This document shows, one piece after another, positions 1-6,740 of a stretch of 13,952 nt of DNA. The stretch is taken from contig JAQUJJ010000095.1 of assembly GCA_028681035.1 (NCBI GenBank), positions 1-13,952 of the forward strand. The letters are read 5' to 3'. The stretch comes from Candidatus Cloacimonadota bacterium. GTDB taxonomy: Bacteria; Cloacimonadota; Cloacimonadia; Cloacimonadales; Cloacimonadaceae. The translations under genes were made by a program, and so were the position numbers. Within the stretch, counting starts at the first letter, position 1, and each line of letters starts with the position of its first letter. The notes under the pieces are model-generated. The model saw nothing but the letters and a program-made list of their open reading frames with translations, was not told the DNA's origin and ran no database searches.

Positions 1-261
1 CAACTACTCACACTTCAATAGTCAAAGCTGGTGTCGATTCGACAAGGGGTTTGGAAAAAGTAAGCAGAATCATGGGGAGATTTCCAAATGGGTTGTCGAA
101 AGTGCGCAAAGGGGTTGTCGGCGGATACTTGATACATCGTATTATGAACAGTCTCCCATACGGCAATGGCAGGCTAAGGGAAAAAAGTCTTGACAGTATA
201 GCTGCTTGGAAAATGCTTAAACACTTACGAATACTCAAATATCTAAGGAGAAACAGGAAAT
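1..261. other. Intergenic leader with short repeats
   Basis: No credible gene is seen here; the open frames read through repeats and run into the start of the dehydrogenase gene in another frame. The stretch holds an 8-bp inverted repeat TTTGGAAA/TTTCCAAA (50-57 and 81-88), a small palindrome TGTCG-ATT-CGACA (32-44), and two direct copies of CAAANGGGTTGTCG (85-98 and 107-120) with a period of 22 bases. A candidate promoter lies near its right end. Whether the repeats belong to a dispersed element or to regulation of the next gene cannot be told from one copy. Confidence 0.6.
190..218 (+). promoter_or_regulatory. Candidate sigma-70-type promoter for the nucleotide-sugar dehydrogenase
   Basis: A perfect -35 hexamer TTGACA (190-195) is followed after 17 bases by ATGCTT (213-218), a poor -10 match. 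The start codon lies 44 bases downstream of the -10. The -35 and the four bases after it (TTGACAGTAT) recur in the promoter upstream of the solute-binding lipoprotein gene, which supports a real signal. The weak -10 keeps confidence moderate. Confidence 0.4.
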
Positions 262-1797
262 ATGTTAAGAGTTTCAATTGCTCCCGATGGCAAAGAATAT
301 ACGATGCCAACCGATGCAGAAGCTGAACAAGAAAAGCTTGTACTTAAGCAGATTACCAAAGAGCAACGTGCTATGGGTCGCAAGATTGTAGCAGTCCAGG
401 GCTTAGGCTTTGTGGGTTGCGTGATGGCTTCCGTGGTGGCAGATGCCACAGACGAGAACGGTAAACCAATTTATTATGTTCATGGACATCAAAGAGCCTC
501 GAAACGTTCCTATTGGAAGGTTCCGGTAATCAATTCCGGAGTACCGCCGGTGAGTTCTTCCGATGCCGAAGTACCCTTGATATTCCACCGCACTGTGGTG
601 GAAAAAAAGAACTTCCGTGCCACTTGCGACGATAGCGTTTACGCTCTTGTAGATATAGTGGTGGTGGATATTCAGCTTGATGCCACCAAGCCTGCCTTTG
701 GCGAAGCCGAAAAGGGCTATTGCGACATCTCTGCCTTCCGTGAAGGGATTCGTCTCTTAGGTCAATATATCCAACCACATTGCATGGTGCTAGTGGAAAC
801 AACCGTTCCCCCCGGAACCTGCGAAAAGGTTGTGAAGCCTATCCTTGAAGAAGAATTTACCAAACGTGGTATTGATATTAAAGCCAATCCGCCCCTTGTT
901 GCCCATTCATACGAACGTGTGATGCCGGGTGCAAGATACGTGGAATCCATTCGCGATTTCTGGAGAGTATTCTCCGGTGTAAACGCCAAAAGCATAGAGC
1001 TTTGTCGCGAGTTTTTAACCAACGTGCTAAACGTTAAGGAATTCCCGCTTACTCAGCTTGATAGCACCAATGCCAGTGAGCTTTCTAAGACTATGGAAAA
1101 CAGCTATCGTGCTGTGAACATTGCCTTAACTCTGGAATGGGCAAAGTTTGCCGAACAGATTGGTGTGGATATCTTTAAGGTGCGCGATGCCATACGTAAA
1201 CGTGTGGGCACACATGACAACCTGCTGCGTCCTTCTTTGGGTGTGGGCGGCTATTGCTTAACAAAAGACCCCGTGCTGGCAAATTGGGCTATGAGTGCGC
1301 TGTTTGGTGTAGAGGGAACTCTGGATTTTGCCATCCGTGCCGTAAATGTGAACGACACTATGCCTCTGCACACTATAGAGCTTATCAAGAAGGAAAACAA
1401 GAGCTTGCAGAACCTTAAGATTGCCGTTCTGGGTGTTTCCTATCTGGAAGATGTGGGCGATACACGGCACTCTCCATCCAAGACTTTAGTGGAGTTCCTG
1501 CGTAAAGACCTTGCTTTGGTAAAAGCGCACGACCCATACGTGGAAGCTTGGCCTGAACTGGAAGAGATTCATGTGCAAAACGACCTGAACGAAGTTCTGC
1601 CTGATGCAGACGTAGTAATCTTTGCCGTGGGACACAGCCAATATAAGAAGCTTGAACCCAAAGACGTGCTTGCCATGTGCAAAACGAAGCCTCTCATCAT
1701 TGACTGCTCAAACCTCCTTAGCGACGCCACCATAAACACCTACAAAGGCTTGGGCTGCAAAGTCCGCGGCGTAGGCAAGGGTCACATAGTAGATTAA
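262..1797 (+). CDS. UDP-glucose/GDP-mannose dehydrogenase family (nucleotide-sugar dehydrogenase)
   Basis: The family oxidises the C6 hydroxyl of a nucleotide sugar to a uronic acid in the cytoplasm, usually with two NAD+, feeding polysaccharide or surface-glycan synthesis. The 511-residue protein has a Rossmann glycine motif GLGFVG at residues 47-52, a middle helical domain (about 225-340) and the catalytic-cysteine motif GVGGYCLTKDP with Cys332. The C-terminal UDP-binding domain follows (about 390-511). The ATG is chosen because AAGGAG lies 11 bases upstream (245-250). The protein is longer than the usual 430-450 residues, with about 40 extra residues before the Rossmann fold and a longer segment after the first strand. 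Where NAD-dependent members carry an acidic residue at the end of the second strand, this one reads HGHQR (74-78). No glycan-biosynthesis neighbours are visible, so the sugar cannot be named. The family call is firm. Confidence 0.93.
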   Translation: MLRVSIAPDGKEYTMPTDAEAEQEKLVLKQITKEQRAMGRKIVAVQGLGFVGCVMASVVADATDENGKPIYYVHGHQRASKRSYWKVPVINSGVPPVSSSDAEVPLIFHRTVVEKKNFRATCDDSVYALVDIVVVDIQLDATKPAFGEAEKGYCDISAFREGIRLLGQYIQPHCMVLVETTVPPGTCEKVVKPILEEEFTKRGIDIKANPPLVAHSYERVMPGARYVESIRDFWRVFSGVNAKSIELCREFLTNVLNVKEFPLTQLDSTNASELSKTMENSYRAVNIALTLEWAKFAEQIGVDIFKVRDAIRKRVGTHDNLLRPSLGVGGYCLTKDPVLANWAMSALFGVEGTLDFAIRAVNVNDTMPLHTIELIKKENKSLQNLKIAVLGVSYLEDVGDTRHSPSKTLVEFLRKDLALVKAHDPYVEAWPELEEIHVQNDLNEVLPDADVVIFAVGHSQYKKLEPKDVLAMCKTKPLIIDCSNLLSDATINTYKGLGCKVRGVGKGHIVD

Positions 1798-1821
1798 AAA
1801 ACCACTGATATAATTCTATAG

Positions 1822-1857
1822 ATAATGGGGGAGGCTTAAAAAACCTGCCCCCATTAT
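1822..1857 (+). terminator. Stem-loop after the dehydrogenase gene
   Basis: The left arm ATAATGGGGGAGG (1822-1834) pairs with CCTGCCCCCATTAT (1844-1857) with a single bulged base, and the loop is A-rich. This is a strong hairpin placed 25 bases after the stop codon. It lacks a downstream T-run, so it may be a weak or factor-assisted terminator, an mRNA 3' stabiliser or a repeat-type element rather than a classical intrinsic terminator. Confidence 0.45.
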
Positions 1858-1894
1858 AGTCAAAAGCTAAAAAACCTTAATATGGGAGAACATA

Positions 1895-4330
1895 ATGATA
1901 CTAACCGATGCTCAACTGATGAGTGAGATTCGCCGCTGCGAATACTGCGAGAACAAACCCTGTAAAACCGCCTGTCCCTGTGACTGCTCTCCAGCCGATT
2001 TCATGATGGCTGCTGCGGGTGGAAGACCTTCCGATTTCAAACGTGCTGCGGGCATCATCCTCGCTAGCAACCCTTTAGGCGGCATTTGCGGCAACGTATG
2101 CCCAGATTATCATTGTGTTCAGGCTTGTTCCAGAGAGAAGTTTGATAGCCCCATCCTGATTCCTGCCGTGCAAGCTGCGATAGTGCGCAAAGCACGTGAA
2201 CTGGGTGAAGTGCCGGAATTCACCCCTCCTGCCCCAAATGGTAAGAGGATTGCCGTGGTGGGTGCGGGTCCTGCCGGTATTGGTGCAGCGGTTAGCCTTG
2301 TGCAGTTTGGTTACGAAACTCAAATCTTTGATACCGAACCTCTGGGCGGACAAGTGAATCTCATCCCAGCAGAGCGCATGGAAGCTGGAGTTTTGCTTAG
2401 TGACCTGTTTTACCTTACTGAAACCTTTAACATTAACGTTACCAAGCAAGAAATCGTCGAACCAGCCTCTTTGTTAAAAGAGGGCTTTGCAGCGGTTATC
2501 GTGGCAGGTGGTTTGAATCAGCCTATTAGGTTAAATATTCCCGGTGATGAAACTGCCATCTATGGCTTTGATGTGTTAAAGAACCCCGGCTGCTACCTGT
2601 TTGAAGGCAAGCGCATAGCCCTTGTGGGCGGTGCCATTGCTGCCGACCAGGCTTTGCTTGCTGCCCGCGGAAATGCTGCACATGTGGAGCTGATTACGCT
2701 GGAAGCTTTTTCCGAAATGCCTTTGTCCAATCACGAAAAAGAAACCTTAATCGAAGCGGGAGTTGCTTTTACGCACCGCACTCGCATATCTGAGATTGTA
2801 AATGAAGGACACAAGATAATTGGCATCAAGACGAAACCTGTATCCTTACCGAAAGGCGAAAGTTTCCACCCCTCCAAGATTAAAGATGAAGCAGGCAGCA
2901 CCGAGCTTTTCCGTCCCTTTGATACGGTTATTATTGCCGTTGGCAACCGTCCACCTTTCCGTGAAGCTGCCACTGGTGTTTATCATTGCGGTGATATGGC
3001 AAATGGACCCACAACAGTTGTGGAAGCGGTTGCATCTGGCAAGAATACTGCTATGCAAGTGGATGCAGAGCTGCGCAAGATAGATTTTACCACTCCCGAA
3101 AAGGCTGTAAAGAGTTGCTATCCCGTGCTTGGCTGGAAGAAACATCCTGTGCCTTTAACAACAGATTTCTTTGGGCGCACCATAGATTCCCCCTTTATTC
3201 TTTCCGCTGCACCTCCCACAGATGGCTATGAGCAGATGAAACTCGCCTACGAAGCCGGCTGGGCTGGCGGAATCATGAAGACTTCTTTCGACAACCTTGA
3301 TATCCATATTCCCGGCGAATATATGTTCACTTGGGGCGATAAAAACAAGACCTTTGCCAATTGTGATAACGTGTCCGATCACCCCATAGACCGTGTCTGC
3401 GAAGAGATTGGACGGCTGATTAAGGAATACCCCGCTAAACTCACCATGGCTTCCACGGGCGGGCCTGTTACCGGTGATGACGAGAGCGATAAAGCCGGTT
3501 GGCAAGCCAATACCCGCAAGCTGGAAAATGCCGGCGCAATGGGCATCGAATACAGCCTCTCCTGCCCGCAAGGTGGCGACGGTACACATGGTGATATAGT
3601 TGCTCAAGACCCGGTGTTGACCGCCAAGATTATCGACTGGGTGATGCAAATCAGCAATCCCGATATCCCCAAACTGTTCAAGCTTACTGGTGCTGTAACT
3701 GCGATTTATCCCATTATAGCTGCCGTGAAAGAGGTTTTAGACCGCTATCCTGGCAAGAAAGCTGGCGTAACCCTGGCAAATACATTCCCTACTCTGGGCT
3801 TTAGAGAAAGAGAGGAAGGCTGGGACGAAGCTATAATCGTGGGTATGAGCGGCGAAGGCGCACTCCCAATAAGCTACTTAAGCCTGGCAAGAGCGGGCAA
3901 GATGGGTGTGTTTGTTTCCGGTAATGGCGGCGCAATGAGCTATATGGATGCCGCCAACTTCCTGGCTTTGGGTGCAGGTAATGTGCAATTCTGCACTATA
4001 GTGGAAAAGTATGGTTACGGCATTATAGACGAGCTTAAGCTGGGCTTATCCCACCTCTTGGAAGCCAAGGGCTTGAAGAGCGTAACTGAGCTTATCGGCT
4101 ATGCACAGCCCAATCCTGTAACAGACTTCATGGATTTGCCTAAAAAGAGTAAAAGCTCTTCGCTGATTCGTGAGCTTTGCGTGCAGTGTGGTAACTGTAC
4201 CCGCTGCCCCTATCTGGCTATTACTTTAGATGACGAAGGCTATCCCAAGATTGATACCGATAAATGCGTAGGCTGTTCGCTATGCGTGCAGTTATGCTTT
4301 GCCGGTGCCTTGGAGATGAAACAGGACTAA
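1895..4330 (+). CDS. PreT-PreA-like fused iron-sulfur flavoprotein (dihydropyrimidine dehydrogenase family, catalytic Cys absent)
   Basis: The 811-residue protein has the domain order of mammalian dihydropyrimidine dehydrogenase, which E. coli splits into PreT and PreA. The N-terminal two-cluster domain has Cys15, 18, 23, 27, 65, 69, 74 and 78, and Gln93 at the place of the family's glutamine cluster ligand. An FAD domain follows (GAGPAG 123-128; CGD 365-367), with an NAD(P)-binding insert (VGGAIAAD, 244-251). Next comes an FMN TIM barrel like dihydroorotate dehydrogenase (about 416-745; LSCPQG 555-560, ANT 628-630) and a C-terminal ferredoxin domain (Cys762-801). Electrons would pass from NAD(P)H through FAD and Fe-S clusters to FMN. 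Acidic Glu270 at the end of the NAD(P) second strand hints at NADH. The cysteine that protonates uracil or thymine in known enzymes (Cys671 in the mammalian protein) aligns with Val569, and the substrate-binding Asn of NLSCP is Ser554. A pyrimidine substrate is therefore doubtful. GGGAG (1884-1888) supports the start. Confidence 0.88.
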   Translation: MILTDAQLMSEIRRCEYCENKPCKTACPCDCSPADFMMAAAGGRPSDFKRAAGIILASNPLGGICGNVCPDYHCVQACSREKFDSPILIPAVQAAIVRKARELGEVPEFTPPAPNGKRIAVVGAGPAGIGAAVSLVQFGYETQIFDTEPLGGQVNLIPAERMEAGVLLSDLFYLTETFNINVTKQEIVEPASLLKEGFAAVIVAGGLNQPIRLNIPGDETAIYGFDVLKNPGCYLFEGKRIALVGGAIAADQALLAARGNAAHVELITLEAFSEMPLSNHEKETLIEAGVAFTHRTRISEIVNEGHKIIGIKTKPVSLPKGESFHPSKIKDEAGSTELFRPFDTVIIAVGNRPPFREAATGVYHCGDMANGPTTVVEAVASGKNTAMQVDAELRKIDFTTPEKAVKSCYPVLGWKKHPVPLTTDFFGRTIDSPFILSAAPPTDGYEQMKLAYEAGWAGGIMKTSFDNLDIHIPGEYMFTWGDKNKTFANCDNVSDHPIDRVCEEIGRLIKEYPAKLTMASTGGPVTGDDESDKAGWQANTRKLENAGAMGIEYSLSCPQGGDGTHGDIVAQDPVLTAKIIDWVMQISNPDIPKLFKLTGAVTAIYPIIAAVKEVLDRYPGKKAGVTLANTFPTLGFREREEGWDEAIIVGMSGEGALPISYLSLARAGKMGVFVSGNGGAMSYMDAANFLALGAGNVQFCTIVEKYGYGIIDELKLGLSHLLEAKGLKSVTELIGYAQPNPVTDFMDLPKKSKSSSLIRELCVQCGNCTRCPYLAITLDDEGYPKIDTDKCVGCSLCVQLCFAGALEMKQD

Positions 4331-4348
4331 GCTGAATAATAGATAGAT

Positions 4349-4396
4349 AAATCCCCGTTATCTGCGTAATGCTGGTAACGGGGATTTTCCTTTTTC
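4349..4396 (+). terminator. Rho-independent terminator after the flavoprotein gene
   Basis: A perfect stem AAATCCCCGTTA (4349-4360) pairs with TAACGGGGATTT (4376-4387). It is followed by a T-rich tract, ttttcctttttc (4385-4396). The placement, 18 bases after the flavoprotein stop codon, is classical. The remaining bases to 4505, between two convergent genes, show nothing else of note. Confidence 0.9.
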
Positions 4397-4505
4397 AAAG
4401 CAGAACAAAGCCGAATAAAAAAAGAGAATACAGAAGGATTTTCACAATGAGTAAAAGAGGAAAATAGAGGGCTTAGTATGCTCTAGTTCCCCTTCATCAC
4501 TTTAA

Positions 4506-5255
4506 TCATTTTGTGTAGCTTTGGATAATACTTTTCACTTCGCCACTGTCAATAAGTTCTTTTAGGCTTTTGTTTATCGTGTCGTTAATGCCTTTCCCTT
4601 TTTGCATGAGGATACCGTATTGTTCGTTAGTCTGGATAGTGTAAACTATTTTTATGGGTTTAAGCTTTACATAACCTTCGGCAGCGCTATTATCGATACT
4701 CACAAAATCTAGATTCCCTTTTAGTAGCTCACTTAAAGATTCTAAGGTTGTGGGGTATTGTTTTAGATTAGTTTTGGGCATAAGGTCTCTATCTACAAGG
4801 TTTTCAACCAGATATTCATATCCGGTGGTTGCCGCCAAAGAACCGATTGTGTATTTGCCTAAGTCCTCAAATTTGTCTATTTTTATGGAAGAATCTTCTT
4901 TGGCAATCAGCACTTGATTGGTAACGGCATAGGGGAGTGAAAAATCAAAGCGTTGCTTTCTCTCGGAGGTAATGGTGATAGACGAGATTGCCATATCTAT
5001 CTTGTTGGAAGCAAGGGATGAAAATAACGAATCAAAACTCATGGGGTAAAACTCTATGCCTACTTTCATCTTCTCAGCTATTTTCTTGGCAATATCAATC
5101 TCGATCCCAGTAAGCTGATTGTCATTCAGATAAGCATATGGCGGGTATTCGGCACCTGTGCCTACTCTAAGCACTGGCTTTTCCCGCTTGGCACAGCTCA
5201 ACAAGGCAATCATAATTACAGCACTCAAAAAGATGACGCGCACGACTGGCTTCAT
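4506..5255 (-). CDS. Amino-acid-type ABC transporter substrate-binding lipoprotein (SBP family 3)
   Basis: A periplasmic family-3 solute-binding protein that would capture an amino acid or similar small ligand and hand it to an ABC permease. The 249-residue precursor has a lipoprotein signal peptide with lipobox LLSC, so Cys21 would be lipidated. The mature protein opens with the family pattern RVGTGAEYPPYAYL (30-43), then GIEIDIAKKI (50-59) and ISSITITSERKQRFDFS (90-106), where Arg99 is the residue that usually holds the ligand carboxylate. The start is supported by GAGGAGT 5 bases upstream (5261-5267 on the plus strand). No permease or ATPase gene adjoins it; its neighbour on the same strand is an unrelated SIMPL protein 101 bases away. 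It is probably an orphan receptor for a transporter encoded elsewhere. The specificity cannot be read from the sequence. Confidence 0.9.
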   Translation of the reverse strand: MKPVVRVIFLSAVIMIALLSCAKREKPVLRVGTGAEYPPYAYLNDNQLTGIEIDIAKKIAEKMKVGIEFYPMSFDSLFSSLASNKIDMAISSITITSERKQRFDFSLPYAVTNQVLIAKEDSSIKIDKFEDLGKYTIGSLAATTGYEYLVENLVDRDLMPKTNLKQYPTTLESLSELLKGNLDFVSIDNSAAEGYVKLKPIKIVYTIQTNEQYGILMQKGKGINDTINKSLKELIDSGEVKSIIQSYTK

Positions 5256-5286
5256 TAGTTACTCCTCATCATTAATTGGTATGGCA

Positions 5287-5315
5287 AAGCTAGCAAAACT
5301 GCGGGATACTGTCAA
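5287..5315 (-). promoter_or_regulatory. Promoter for the solute-binding lipoprotein gene
   Basis: On the minus strand a perfect -35 TTGACA (5310-5315) is separated by exactly 17 bases from TAGCTT (5287-5292), followed by the ribosome binding site and start codon at 5255. The -10 is weak, but spacing and position in the 101-base gap fit an independent transcription unit. Confidence 0.5.
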
Positions 5316-5356
5316 GAGTATTGTTGAACACAAGCAACAGCATTGTGGAAATAAAG

Positions 5357-6139
5357 CTACTTAAGTTTGAATACCGCCGTTAAAGTTACCGATATACTCT
5401 TGTTGCGAGTGCTGGTATTGTAATAGCCGTAATCAGATACATCGGTGGAATATGGCTCAGTAATCTGAAACACTCCTGCTCTTGCTTCCCTCATTTTTCC
5501 CAGCTTTGTTTTGGCACTTAGGGAGATTTCCTTTGCACGAGCAACTGCATCAGAAGTGGCTTCAGAAAGAAGTTGTTGTTTTAACTCCGGCAGTTTGGTA
5601 TAGAGGTAGGCAAGATTTGAATTCTGTAGTAGCAGCCCTCGGTTGGCAAAAAACTCGGGGTTTAGAGCCAGCTCCTCTATCTTCTTTAGGTCTGAAGAAA
5701 GGATGAAGACACTTTGGTTTAGGTTGTATGAAGTGAGATTGCCATAGTTATCGTTCTGGGGAAAGCTGGTGATGGGTTGAATGTTGATATCCTTTTCTGG
5801 AATGCCTTTCTGTATTAGGTATTCCTTGAAAGCATTGACATCTCCGCTCATGCGTGTATATCCTTCCTTTAGGGCATCGGGAGACGAGTTTCGTTGCACG
5901 GTGAGATTCCATTTAACCAAATCGGACTCGAAGAGTTTGCTGGCATAGCCGACTACTCTCATGCTGGTTTCGCTCTGCCGGCTCTGCACCAGAAACACGC
6001 CCAAAATGCTAAGACCAATAATAAATGAAAGCCCTGCTATCCCCCAAGTTTTGGAAACAGTTTTGTCCTTACCAGAAATCAACCAATCCGAACTGATGAT
6101 TAGTACCAAACCAATTGTCCACCAAAGATATGTAGGCAT
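5357..6139 (-). CDS. SIMPL-domain (DUF541) membrane-anchored protein
   Basis: The 260-residue protein has two hydrophobic N-terminal segments (about 4-22 and 32-52) separated by a short Lys-rich loop, then a SIMPL-type domain to the C terminus. Typical SIMPL features seen are a start resembling RVVGYASKLFESDLVKWNLTV (61-81), a middle segment about a residue pair that must 'play' DINIQP-like strands (114-119), and a late helix SDAVARAKEISLSAKTKLGK (196-215). The large domain is most likely periplasmic or extracytoplasmic. SIMPL proteins form ring-like or cage-like assemblies in some bacteria and have no agreed biochemical role, so no function is claimed. A strong AAAGGAGGA site just upstream of the ATG (complement of about 6143-6151) fixes the start. 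It follows tsaE by only 18 bases and is probably co-transcribed with it. Confidence 0.85.
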   Translation of the reverse strand: MPTYLWWTIGLVLIISSDWLISGKDKTVSKTWGIAGLSFIIGLSILGVFLVQSRQSETSMRVVGYASKLFESDLVKWNLTVQRNSSPDALKEGYTRMSGDVNAFKEYLIQKGIPEKDINIQPITSFPQNDNYGNLTSYNLNQSVFILSSDLKKIEELALNPEFFANRGLLLQNSNLAYLYTKLPELKQQLLSEATSDAVARAKEISLSAKTKLGKMREARAGVFQITEPYSTDVSDYGYYNTSTRNKSISVTLTAVFKLK

Positions 6140-6157
6140 TGTTCCTCCTTTTATGAG

Positions 6158-6598
6158 TTAATCTGTGAAGTAAGTTTCGTGTTCGCAATCGGGAATCACA
6201 TCCACGCTGCGTTTCTTGCCATCGAAATGAAAGACCAGCTTAAGTGTATAGTAGGGCAGCAGTTTCTCCGCAAGAGAAGGCCACTCAATAAGCGTGATAC
6301 CGCTTTCCAGCATGTCGAAAATGCCCAAATCCAGCAGCTCACCCTCGCTTTTCAAACGATACAAATCAAGGTGATAGAGTGGGTATTTCCCGCAATTATA
6401 CTCTTTAAGTAGCACAAATGAGGGGCTGTCTATCTGTTCTTGCACCCCCAAAAAGTGTCCCACCTGCTTGGCAAAGAAGGTCTTTCCGCTGCCCAGGTCG
6501 CCATCTAAAAGCACGACGTGCCCCGGTTTTAGCAGAGGAGTGATGTATGCTGCAAGATCAATGGTATCCTGTTCGCTTTCCAGTTCAATATGCTTCAT
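6158..6598 (-). CDS. tsaE: TsaE, ATPase of the tRNA t6A37 threonylcarbamoyl transferase complex
   Basis: TsaE works with TsaB and TsaD to make N6-threonylcarbamoyladenosine at position 37 of ANN-decoding tRNAs; its ATPase activity resets the complex. The 146-residue length is normal for the family. Visible motifs are the Walker A GDLGSGKT (33-40), SPSFVLLKEY (58-67, the family's SPTF-type motif), HLDLYRL (76-82) and IEWP (104-107, the Walker-B-like region). An AGAGG site lies about 5 bases before the ATG (complement of 6604-6608). The other t6A genes are not in this window. The gene starts 20 bases after the T-run of a terminator-like hairpin and runs straight into the SIMPL gene, so either a promoter just after the PorX-like gene or readthrough must supply transcription. 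Confidence 0.94.
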   Translation of the reverse strand: MKHIELESEQDTIDLAAYITPLLKPGHVVLLDGDLGSGKTFFAKQVGHFLGVQEQIDSPSFVLLKEYNCGKYPLYHLDLYRLKSEGELLDLGIFDMLESGITLIEWPSLAEKLLPYYTLKLVFHFDGKKRSVDVIPDCEHETYFTD

Positions 6599-6618
6599 GT
6601 TAACCTCTTACTATATGT

Positions 6619-6678
6619 AAAAAAGTCCCAAAAGCCGATCAATAACCTTAAGGGGGGGTATCGAGCTTCTCTTGGGAC
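6619..6678 (-). terminator. Terminator-like hairpin between the PorX-like gene and tsaE
   Basis: Read on the minus strand, GTCCCAA (6672-6678) pairs with TTGGGAC (6625-6631), followed directly by six T (6619-6624). Inside, CGAT and ATCG can also pair. The loop of about 40 bases is large and includes a run of seven C. The T-run makes intrinsic termination likely. Because it sits 20 bases before tsaE it could instead act as an attenuator in a tsaE leader. Confidence 0.6.
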
Positions 6679-6706
6679 GATTATCTGTGTGTTTGTCAGT
6701 CCTAAT

Positions 6707-6737
6707 GATATATTAAGGCAAGTTATAGCTTTGCCAA
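6707..6737 (-). promoter_or_regulatory. Possible promoter for the tsaE-SIMPL pair
   Basis: Minus strand TTGGCA (6732-6737) is a five-of-six -35 match, followed by an A/T-rich stretch. AATATA (6709-6714) lies at 17 bases and TATATC (6707-6712) at 19. The -10 choice is ambiguous. It sits just past the PorX-like stop codon and would give a leader of about 100 bases containing the terminator-like hairpin. Confidence 0.3.
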
Positions 6738-6740
6738 GCT

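Noticed and set aside
85..120. CRISPR array
   Set aside because: Only two 14-base copies with an 8-base gap, far too short and few for repeats and spacers, and no cas genes.
51..326. 91-codon plus-strand frame at the left edge
   Set aside because: It overlaps the start of the dehydrogenase gene in another frame and runs across direct and inverted repeats; no family likeness.
3155..3649. 164-codon minus-strand frame inside the flavoprotein gene
   Set aside because: Opposite-strand shadow of a conserved FMN-domain coding region; no family likeness or ribosome binding site.
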